Part shown: positions 1 to 4,971 of the stretch, piece after piece | Layout of the letters: each line of letters opens with the position of its first letter | Numbering within the stretch: the first letter of the stretch is position 1 | Origin: Oscillospiraceae bacterium | Lineage (GTDB): Bacteria > Bacillota > Clostridia > Oscillospirales > UBA929 | DNA length: 7,283 nucleotides | Direction of reading: 5' to 3' | Assembly: GCA_009777685.1 (NCBI GenBank) | Contig: WRLJ01000073.1 | Span: forward strand, 1 to 7,283 | The notes under the pieces: generated by a model | The model's database searches: none | Seen by the model: only the letters and a program-made list of their open reading frames with translations | What the model was told of the DNA's origin: nothing | Translations under genes and position numbers: made by a program

Positions 1-63
1 TTTCCCATAACGTCCGCCGTTTCCCGCGCCGTGTTCGTCGGGGATGTTTTGCCGCCCCCGCTC

Positions 64-92
64 TTGCTCTGTTCCGCAACCTGTGCTATAAT
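64..92 (+). promoter_or_regulatory. Probable extended -10 promoter of fba
   Basis: A perfect TATAAT lies at 87-92 and is preceded by TGC at 84-86, giving the extended -10 form TGnTATAAT. The best -35 with a 17-bp spacer is TTGCTC at 64-69, which matches TTGACA at only three positions, so the extended -10 probably carries recognition. Transcription would start near 98-99, leaving a leader of about 26 nt that holds the ribosome site and little else. That makes a riboswitch or attenuator for fba unlikely. Confidence 0.72.
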
Positions 93-109
93 ACCCTCAA
101 ACCATACAT

Positions 110-115
110 AAGGAG
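110..115 (+). promoter_or_regulatory. Ribosome binding site of fba
   Basis: AAGGAG lies 9 nt before the ATG at 125. This is a near-ideal Shine-Dalgarno site and it fixes the fba start. Confidence 0.85.
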
Positions 116-124
116 TTGTAGACT

Positions 125-1060
125 ATGGCATTGGTCACCACCACCGAAATGTTCCGGAAAGCCTACGAGGGCGGGTACGCCATCGGCGCGTTCAACGTCA
201 ACAACATGGAGATCATCCAGGGCATCACCGAGGCCGCCGCCGAGGAAAAGGCCCCGCTGATCCTGCAGGTGTCCGCCGGCGCGCGCAAGTACGCCAAGCA
301 CGGCTACCTGATGAAGCTCATCGAGGCCGCCGTCGCCGACACGGGTCTTCCCATCGCCGTGCATCTCGACCACGGCGACGATTTTGAAATCTGCAAGAGC
401 TGCATCGACGGCGGGTTTACCTCCGTGATGATCGACGGCTCCAAGCACGCCTTCGAGGACAACATCCGCCTGACCAAGCAGGTCGTTGACTACGCGCATT
501 CAAAGGGCGTCGTCGTGGAGGGCGAGCTGGGCAAGCTGGCGGGCGTCGAGGACGACGTCAACGTCGCCGACGAGGACGCGCAGTTCACCGACCCCGCCGA
601 GGTCGAGGAATTCGTGACCCAAACGGGCGTGGACAGCCTAGCCATCGCCATCGGGACCTCCCACGGCGCGTATAAGTTCAAGCCCGGCCAGACGCCGCGC
701 CTGCGCTTTGACATTCTGGAGGACATTCAAAAGCGCCTGCCGAACTTCCCCATCGTTCTGCACGGCGCGTCCAGCGTGATTCCCGAGTTCGTGGCCACGG
801 TCAATCAATACGGCGGCCGGATGCCCGACGCCATCGGGATTCCCGAGGAAATGCTGCGCCAGGCCGCCAAAAGCGCGGTCTGCAAGATCAACATCGACTC
901 CGACCTGCGGCTGGCAATGACCGCCACCCTCCGCGAGTACATGGCTCTGCACCCCGACCACTTTGACCCGCGCCAGTACCTGACCCCCGCCAGAACGGCG
1001 ATCAAGGATATGGTCAAGCGGAAGCTGGTCAACGTCCTGGGCTGCAGCGGCAAAGCGTAA
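125..1060 (+). CDS. fba: Class II fructose-1,6-bisphosphate aldolase
   Basis: This cytosolic zinc enzyme reversibly splits fructose 1,6-bisphosphate into dihydroxyacetone phosphate and glyceraldehyde 3-phosphate, in glycolysis and gluconeogenesis. The 311-residue protein is full length for the Firmicutes-type class II family. Visible motifs are HLDHG at 80-84 (catalytic Asp82, zinc ligand His83), VEGELG at 131-136 (Glu134), GTSHG at 178-182 (His180, zinc ligand), VLHGASS at 211-217 (His213, zinc ligand) and KINIDSD at 254-260 (Asn256, substrate phosphate region). The segment around 221-242 (GGRMPDAIG) is the longer loop of the class IIB bacterial subgroup. The start is set by AAGGAG 9 nt upstream and by the family-typical N-terminus MALVTTTEMF. 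The gene has its own promoter and is probably monocistronic at its 5' end. It faces nadB tail to tail across 11 bp. A related ketose-bisphosphate aldolase (tagatose type) is the only alternative, and it is less likely. Confidence 0.95.
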   Translation: MALVTTTEMFRKAYEGGYAIGAFNVNNMEIIQGITEAAAEEKAPLILQVSAGARKYAKHGYLMKLIEAAVADTGLPIAVHLDHGDDFEICKSCIDGGFTSVMIDGSKHAFEDNIRLTKQVVDYAHSKGVVVEGELGKLAGVEDDVNVADEDAQFTDPAEVEEFVTQTGVDSLAIAIGTSHGAYKFKPGQTPRLRFDILEDIQKRLPNFPIVLHGASSVIPEFVATVNQYGGRMPDAIGIPEEMLRQAAKSAVCKINIDSDLRLAMTATLREYMALHPDHFDPRQYLTPARTAIKDMVKRKLVNVLGCSGKA

Positions 1061-1071
1061 TCCCCGATCTC

Positions 1072-2577
1072 TCAGGCTCCCGTCACATAATGCGTGCCCG
1101 CGCTTTCCGGCCTTCCCGCCGCGCTTTCCAGCACGCACAGAGCGGCGGAGGCCATGTTCAGGGTCTCGAGAGAATCCCGGCCATGGGTTTGCCGCGCTTG
1201 GAGCGCGTCTAAGATGCCGCGCATCTCCGTTGCGCCGCGCTCCAGTCCGCGCAGAGTGCGAATGATGCCCGCGTCGCGGTCGCAGACGGCCCGGATGGCC
1301 GCGCGTTCCCCCTCCGTATCGTCCCCGCCGCCTTGCCAGCCCGGCAGGGCGGCGATTTCCGCTTTTCCCCGCGGCGCGGCGCCCCCGCCGATATGCGCGG
1401 CGCAGCGGCGTCCGAACACCAGGCACTCCAGCATGGAGTTGGACGCCAGCCGGTTGGCCCCATGCACGCCCGTGCAGGCGTTCTCGCCGACGGCGTACAG
1501 CCCGGGCAGGCTCGTTTCGGCATACAGCCCCGTGGCGACCCCGCCGACCATATAGTGCTGGACCGGCGCGACGGGGATGCGGTCCCTTTCGATGTACAGT
1601 CCCCGCGCGGCGCACTCGGCATAGATGGTGGGAAAGCGTCTTTGCAAAAACGCCTTCCCCTTGGCCGTGACGTCCAGATAGACGCACGGATGCCCGCTCC
1701 GCGTCATTTCGCGGGCGATGGCGCGGGACACCACATCGCGGGGGGCCAGCTCCGCCAGCTCGTGCCGCCCGGCCATAAAACGCTCCCCGGCGGCGTTGAG
1801 CAGCAGCGCGCCCTCCCCGCGCAGAGCCTCGGAAATCAGAAAGGCGCGCCCGGAGGGCATCCGCTCCTCATACAGGCCGGTGGGGTGGAATTGCACAAAC
1901 TCCATATTTTTCAATTCCGCGCCGGCGCGCCGCGCCGCGGCCACGCCGTCCCCCGTGGCGACGGCGGGGTTGGTGGTGCGGCTGTAGATGCGCCCCGCCC
2001 CGCCCGCGCAGAGAATCACACAGCGCGCCGAAACGGCGCAGGGCACGCCGCCCGACCACACATAAGCGCCGGTCACGCGCTCCGCGTCCCGGAGCAGGCC
2101 GGCAAAGAAGCTCCGCTCCCAAAAGCGGATGTTGTCCCGCTCTCCGGCGGCGGCGGCCAGGGTTTTGACCGTCTCGCGGCCCGTGGCGTCGCCGCCCGCG
2201 TGGACGACGCGGCTGTGCCTGTGCCCGCCCTCGCGCGTGACGGACAGCGTGCCGTCCGGCGCGAGGTCAAAGGGGACCGCCATCCGGCGCAGAATCTCAA
2301 TCTCGCGCGGAGCCTCGGAGACAAGAACGCGCACGGCGGCCTCGTCACACAGCCCCGCCCCGGCCTCCAGCGTATCCCGCAGATGCAGCTCCGGATCGTC
2401 ACCCGCGCCGACGGCGGCGGCGATACCGCCCTGGGCCAGCCAGGAAATCGAGGTGTCCGCGTTCTCCTTGGTCACGAACAGCACACGCAGGCGCGGGTCG
2501 ATATGCAGGGCGGCGTACAGCCCCGCAAGCCCGCAGCCGATAATCAGGACATCGGTTTCGTGATGCTCGACCGTCAA
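1072..2577 (-). CDS. nadB: L-aspartate oxidase
   Basis: This flavoenzyme oxidises L-aspartate to iminoaspartate, the first step of de novo NAD synthesis, and hands the unstable product to NadA. The protein has 501 residues, slightly shorter than the usual 530-540. The FAD dinucleotide fold begins at GCGLAG (14-19). Further motifs are SWLAQGGIAA (45-54), TREGGH (114-119), HAGGDATGRE (126-135), QFHPTGLY (229-236, His231), SRAI (284-287, Arg285), HYMVGG (341-346, His341) and the FAD-binding GENACTGVHGANRLASNS (364-381). His231, Arg285 and His341 correspond to E. coli His244, Arg290 and His351. This distinguishes it from the related fumarate reductase and succinate dehydrogenase flavoproteins, as does its neighbour nadA. 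The start is TTG: the FAD motif lies only 13 residues in, and a strong ribosome site stands just upstream. The C-terminus, where many homologues read ESRG-x-H-x-R-x-D, reads ESAGTHYVTGA and stops. It follows nadA by 21 bp and is the last gene of the unit. Confidence 0.95.
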   Translation of the reverse strand: MTVEHHETDVLIIGCGLAGLYAALHIDPRLRVLFVTKENADTSISWLAQGGIAAAVGAGDDPELHLRDTLEAGAGLCDEAAVRVLVSEAPREIEILRRMAVPFDLAPDGTLSVTREGGHRHSRVVHAGGDATGRETVKTLAAAAGERDNIRFWERSFFAGLLRDAERVTGAYVWSGGVPCAVSARCVILCAGGAGRIYSRTTNPAVATGDGVAAARRAGAELKNMEFVQFHPTGLYEERMPSGRAFLISEALRGEGALLLNAAGERFMAGRHELAELAPRDVVSRAIAREMTRSGHPCVYLDVTAKGKAFLQRRFPTIYAECAARGLYIERDRIPVAPVQHYMVGGVATGLYAETSLPGLYAVGENACTGVHGANRLASNSMLECLVFGRRCAAHIGGGAAPRGKAEIAALPGWQGGGDDTEGERAAIRAVCDRDAGIIRTLRGLERGATEMRGILDALQARQTHGRDSLETLNMASAALCVLESAAGRPESAGTHYVTGA

Positions 2578-2583
2578 TGCCAG

Positions 2584-2595
2584 CCTTCCTTTCCT
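2584..2595 (-). promoter_or_regulatory. Ribosome binding site deciding the nadB TTG start
   Basis: On the minus strand this reads AGGAAAGGAAGG, with the GGAAGG core ending 6 nt before the TTG at 2577-2575. No ATG occurs near the FAD motif, so this strong purine tract is the main evidence for the TTG start. Confidence 0.75.
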
Positions 2596-2598
2596 CTC

Positions 2599-3510
2599 TT
2601 ACGGCTGCACCGCCACCATGTGCTCCAGGCAGACCCGCGCCTGGTCCGCGGTCCCCGCGTCCAGCTCCACCCGCGGCGCGAGTGTCTCCAGCGCGCGGCA
2701 AACGTCTTCCAGCGTCGTTTTCTTCATGTTCACGCAGGTAAACCCCGCGCGCAGCAGGTAACACCGGCGGCCCGGGGCGGTGCGCTCCAGACGGCGGACG
2801 ACGCCCTCCTCCGTGCCGATGATGAACTCCGCACCCTCCGGGGCGGCCTCCACGGTGTTCAGTATGTACTCGGTGCTGCCCACGCCGTCGGCCAGACGCA
2901 CGACCTCCGGCCGGCATTCGGGGTGGACCAGCAGCGCGGCGTCCGGGTGGGCCTCCCGCGCGGCGAGGGCGTCCCGCTCCGCGGCGATGTGATGGATGGG
3001 ACAGTAACCGTCATACAGGTGAATCCGCTTTTCCGGCGTCTGCGAGGCGACATAGGCGCCCAGATTCCGGTCCGGCACGAAGATGATCTCGTCCTGCTCC
3101 AGCGAGCGGACCATCCGCACCGCGGAGGACGAGGTACAGCAGATATCCGATACGGCCTTGACCGCCGCGCTGGAATTGACATAGCACACCACCGCCGCGC
3201 CGGGGTATTGCTCCCGCATCCGCAGAACGTCCTCCGCCTCAATCATATCGGCCATCGGGCATCCCGCGTCGGGCACGGGCAGCAGGACGGTCTTGTCCGG
3301 CGCGAGCAGCTTGGCCGTCTCCGCCATAAACCGCACGCCGCACACAAGCAGGACGTCCTCCCGCGCGGCGGCGGCTTTCTTAGCCATTGTAAAGGAATCG
3401 CCCACAACGTGGGCGATTTCCTGAATGTCCATCGTTTGATAGTAATGGGCCAGAATCAACACGTTGCGTTCCTTTGCCAGACGCGCGGCCAGGCCCTGCC
3501 GTTCCGTCAT
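2599..3510 (-). CDS. nadA: Quinolinate synthase
   Basis: This 4Fe-4S enzyme condenses iminoaspartate (from NadB) with dihydroxyacetone phosphate to make quinolinate, the second step of de novo NAD synthesis. The 303-residue protein matches the short, three-domain NadA form. The three cluster cysteines are present as Cys84 (AGCPMADM), Cys199 (HPECRPEV) and Cys259 (FTCVNMKKTT). Substrate-site residues are also visible: His22 and Tyr23 in AHYYQ, Ser39 in GDSF, Tyr110 and Asn112 in YVNSSA, and His196 and Glu198 in HPEC. The reading frame is open further upstream to 3663, but the family N-terminus and the ATG overlapping the stop of the preceding gene (ATGA at 3510-3507) point to 3510. Only a weak ribosome site (GGGGA) precedes it, so translation probably depends on coupling to the upstream zinc-ribbon gene. 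The cluster makes the enzyme oxygen-sensitive, which fits an anaerobe. Confidence 0.96.
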   Translation of the reverse strand: MTERQGLAARLAKERNVLILAHYYQTMDIQEIAHVVGDSFTMAKKAAAAREDVLLVCGVRFMAETAKLLAPDKTVLLPVPDAGCPMADMIEAEDVLRMREQYPGAAVVCYVNSSAAVKAVSDICCTSSSAVRMVRSLEQDEIIFVPDRNLGAYVASQTPEKRIHLYDGYCPIHHIAAERDALAAREAHPDAALLVHPECRPEVVRLADGVGSTEYILNTVEAAPEGAEFIIGTEEGVVRRLERTAPGRRCYLLRAGFTCVNMKKTTLEDVCRALETLAPRVELDAGTADQARVCLEHMVAVQP

Positions 3511-3992
3511 GGCTTTTCCCCGCCGTGGCCGGAATGCCCGCAGCAGCCCCCGCCGCAGGGGGAGCCGTCCTCTACCTCCAGCGTCATCTGCTGGCCGCAG
3601 GCAAGGCATGTCACCGCGCCCGTGCGCAGATGCTCGGCGCTGATCCCGACGGGATTCCCGCACGCGACACAGCGCGGGTCCCCGTCTCCGCCGCCGCCGC
3701 TGTCCTCCGCGCCGTCCTCGTCGTTGTCGCTGCCGGCAAAGCCGTTCAGCGCGCCGGGGAACATGCGGATGCGCGAATCGCCGTCCGGCTCCTCGCCGTA
3801 GACGTCGGTAATCAGGTCGTCCACGCTCTCCTCGAGGTCATGGACCCGCAGGCCGGTCTCCAAAACCGACCCGGCCATTTCGCCGAGCAGATCGACAATC
3901 GCCAGCAGAAGCCGGCCCTCCGGCGTGGTCTCCCGGATGTCCAAACCGTCCGCCAACCCGCGGACATATCCCATCTTTTCAGAAATGCCCAT
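3507..3992 (-). CDS. CD1247-like protein with C-terminal zinc ribbon and Cys/His-rich tail
   Basis: The 161-residue protein has unknown function. Residues 1-65 look helical and begin MGISEKMGYVRGLADGLDI. This resembles the N-terminal domain of the clostridial proteins named CD1247 N-terminal-domain proteins, which I recall lying beside efp. Residues 88-106 form a Gly/Asp/Glu-rich, probably disordered linker. Residues 108-132 hold two CxxC pairs (Cys108/Cys111 and Cys129/Cys132), typical of a zinc ribbon. The tail from 144 is unusually metal-ligand rich, with Cys146, Cys150, Cys151, His153 and His156. No signal peptide or membrane segment is visible. The start at 3992 has AAGGA about 10 nt upstream, lies 6 bp after the efp stop, and its own stop overlaps the nadA ATG. 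Some family members carry transcription-regulator labels, but I see no helix-turn-helix that would support one. A chaperone, metal-storage or translation-linked role is possible but unproven. Confidence 0.82.
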   Translation of the reverse strand: MGISEKMGYVRGLADGLDIRETTPEGRLLLAIVDLLGEMAGSVLETGLRVHDLEESVDDLITDVYGEEPDGDSRIRMFPGALNGFAGSDNDEDGAEDSGGGGDGDPRCVACGNPVGISAEHLRTGAVTCLACGQQMTLEVEDGSPCGGGCCGHSGHGGEKP

Positions 3993-3998
3993 AATCGG

Positions 3999-4562
3999 TC
4001 AATCCTTTGCCCTTTCCATATATTCACCCGTCCGCGTGTCGATGCGGATGCGTTCCCCGTTATCGATAAAGAGCGGCACACGCACAACGGCGCCGGTCTC
4101 CACGGTGGCGGGCTTCAATACGTTGGTCGCCGTATCGCCGCGGAAGCCCGGTTCCGTCTCGGTGATCAGCAATTCAACGAATGTAGGCGGCTCCAGGCCG
4201 AACACGCCGCCCTTGTAGGACAGCACCTTGCAAACCATGTTTTCCTTAACGAACGCGAAACCGTCGCCCAGCACATCGCGGGCGATCGGCGTCTGCTCAT
4301 AGGTTTCGTTGTCCATGAAATAGTATAGGTCGCCGTCCTGATAAAGATACTCCATATCGCGCCGTTCGATAAAAGCGTTTTCAAATTTATCCGTGGGATT
4401 GAAGGTGCGCTCGGTGATGCCGCCGGTAATGACGTTCTTCATCTTCACGCGCACAAAGGCCGCGCCTTTGCCCGGCTTGACATGCTGAAACTCGACGACT
4501 TGCAGAACCTGCCCGTCCATCTCAAAGGTGATGCCGTTGCGGAAATCCCCTGCGGAAATCAT
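3999..4562 (-). CDS. efp: Elongation factor P
   Basis: EF-P binds between the ribosomal P and E sites and relieves stalling at consecutive prolines. The 187-residue protein has the standard length and three-barrel order: a KOW-like domain (about 1-64), a first OB domain (65-127) and a C-terminal OB domain (about 129-187). The tip loop reads VKPGKGAAF at 28-36, with the modifiable Lys32 in the same position as the B. subtilis residue that carries 5-aminopentanol. The C-terminal signature is GERIRIDTRTGEYMERA. The frame stays open upstream to 4694, but the family N-terminus (MISAGDFRNG) and the promoter at 4597-4625 place the start at 4562. A GAGGAG site lies 12 nt upstream, somewhat far. It is the first gene of a tight unit with the zinc-ribbon gene, nadA and nadB. 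No EF-P modification gene is in the window. Confidence 0.97.
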   Translation of the reverse strand: MISAGDFRNGITFEMDGQVLQVVEFQHVKPGKGAAFVRVKMKNVITGGITERTFNPTDKFENAFIERRDMEYLYQDGDLYYFMDNETYEQTPIARDVLGDGFAFVKENMVCKVLSYKGGVFGLEPPTFVELLITETEPGFRGDTATNVLKPATVETGAVVRVPLFIDNGERIRIDTRTGEYMERAKD

Positions 4563-4596
4563 GATCCGTTCACTCTCCTCGCGTTTAATCCCCACC

Positions 4597-4625
4597 ATTC
4601 TATAGCAAACCGGAAGAGATGTCAA
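4597..4625 (-). promoter_or_regulatory. Strong sigma-A type promoter of the efp-nadA-nadB unit
   Basis: On the minus strand a perfect TTGACA (4625-4620) is followed, after exactly 17 bp, by TAGAAT (4602-4597), five of six matches to TATAAT. Transcription would begin near 4590, giving a leader of about 28 nt before the efp ATG. No other convincing promoter lies between here and the end of nadB, so this one probably drives all four genes. Confidence 0.85.
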
Positions 4626-4635
4626 TTGAGAATTG
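4623..4635. repeat. AT-rich inverted repeat overlapping the efp -35 box
   Basis: CAATT (4623-4627) and AATTG (4631-4635) form a perfect inverted repeat around GAG, and AATTGCGAATT (4631-4641) is a second, smaller one sharing the same arm. They sit in an AT-rich pocket within an otherwise GC-rich window. The first repeat covers half of the -35 hexamer, so it could be an operator. It could also simply be promoter-associated AT-rich DNA or a remnant of a small repeat element. Confidence 0.4.
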
Positions 4636-4648
4636 CGAATTTCGGGGA

Positions 4649-4676
4649 CGGGGCGGTCCAAATGTCTCCCGCCCCG
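4649..4676 (-). terminator. GC-rich stem-loop after the 70-residue gene, possible terminator
   Basis: CGGGGCGG (4649-4656) pairs perfectly with CCGCCCCG (4669-4676) around a 12-nt loop. On the minus strand it begins 14 nt after the stop of the small cysteine gene, in the right place to end the mutS-mutL transcript before the efp promoter. There is no U-run after it on the minus strand, where TCCCCGAAATTC follows. Rho-independent termination is therefore doubtful, and it may instead protect the 3' end or only slow polymerase. Confidence 0.4.
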
Positions 4677-4690
4677 CAGTCTGACGCCCG

Positions 4691-4903
4691 TCAAAGCCGC
4701 AGGTCTTCCTCCGTATAGCCCGTTTTCAGCCGGGCCTGCGGCGCGGGGACGCGCTTGAGCGGATCGTAGACAAAGGAGCGGCAGGCGGCATGAACCGCTA
4801 CAACGCCGTGCCGGCCGCAGATGACATTGTCGCTGTTGAGCATATCCCCGCGCTTGCAGTACGCGCAGCGCGGCTCCATTTTTTTGCGGAAAAGATGGTT
4901 CAT
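4691..4903 (-). CDS. Small four-cysteine protein, putative zinc-binding
   Basis: The 70-residue protein has unknown function. It begins with a basic stretch (RKKMEP, 6-11), then CAYC at 13-16, Cys29 and Cys41, spaced as a likely four-cysteine zinc site. It continues with a conserved-looking FVYDPLKRVP segment (44-53). From memory, similar short proteins with a CxYC motif and an FxYDPLKR-like tail occur in Clostridia as conserved hypotheticals, but I could not search. The call as a real gene rests on an AAAGGAG site 9 nt before the ATG, the ordered cysteine pattern and the fit between mutL (68 bp upstream) and the efp promoter. No signal peptide or membrane segment is visible, so it is probably cytosolic. 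It may share the mutS-mutL transcript. The basic N-terminus and zinc site would suit nucleic-acid or ribosome binding, which is only a guess. Confidence 0.82.
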   Translation of the reverse strand: MNHLFRKKMEPRCAYCKRGDMLNSDNVICGRHGVVAVHAACRSFVYDPLKRVPAPQARLKTGYTEEDLRL

Positions 4904-4912
4904 GACCCGCAG

Positions 4913-4919
4913 CTCCTTT
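4913..4919 (-). promoter_or_regulatory. Ribosome binding site of the 70-residue gene
   Basis: The minus strand reads AAAGGAG, 9 nt before the ATG at 4903. It is one of the best sites in the window and supports this short frame as a translated gene. Confidence 0.75.
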
Positions 4920-4971
4920 TTGATATGAATGGCGGATGAGATCGCCCCGCCTGATCTTTCATTTTCCCCCG

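Noticed and set aside
39..60. CGGGG/CCCCG inverted repeat upstream of fba, as a terminator of a preceding gene
   Set aside because: It has only a 5-bp stem with a 12-nt loop and no clear T-run. No gene end is visible before it, so it cannot be supported.
86..499. A 137-codon minus-strand frame opposite the start of fba
   Set aside because: It is a shadow of fba on the opposite strand (for example VDHHGG mirrors the coding sequence) with no ribosome site of its own.
638..1687. A 349-codon minus-strand frame crossing nadB and antisense to fba
   Set aside because: It overlaps nadB in another frame and runs through the fba coding region. The composition is Arg/Gly-rich and no domain is visible.
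3511..3663. A longer nadA with a 51-residue N-terminal extension
   Set aside because: The extension is Arg-rich, lies over the zinc-ribbon gene in another frame, and is absent from the NadA family. The ATG at 3510 overlapping the upstream stop is the better start.
1333..3801. A very long plus-strand open frame (822 codons) opposite nadB, nadA and the zinc-ribbon gene
   Set aside because: It is antisense to three clearly recognisable genes. Its translation is Arg/Gly/Ala/His-rich low-complexity sequence with no known motif. GC-rich third positions commonly leave such antisense frames open.
4563..4694. A longer efp with 44 extra N-terminal residues
   Set aside because: It would begin upstream of the promoter and cross the stem-loop and AT-rich region. 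EF-P begins at MISAGDF in its family.
4904..4971. A promoter or terminator in the 68 bp between mutL and the small cysteine gene
   Set aside because: Only a weak GGCGG/CCGCC pairing and no credible -35/-10 pair were found. The gap is more simply a spacer within one transcript.
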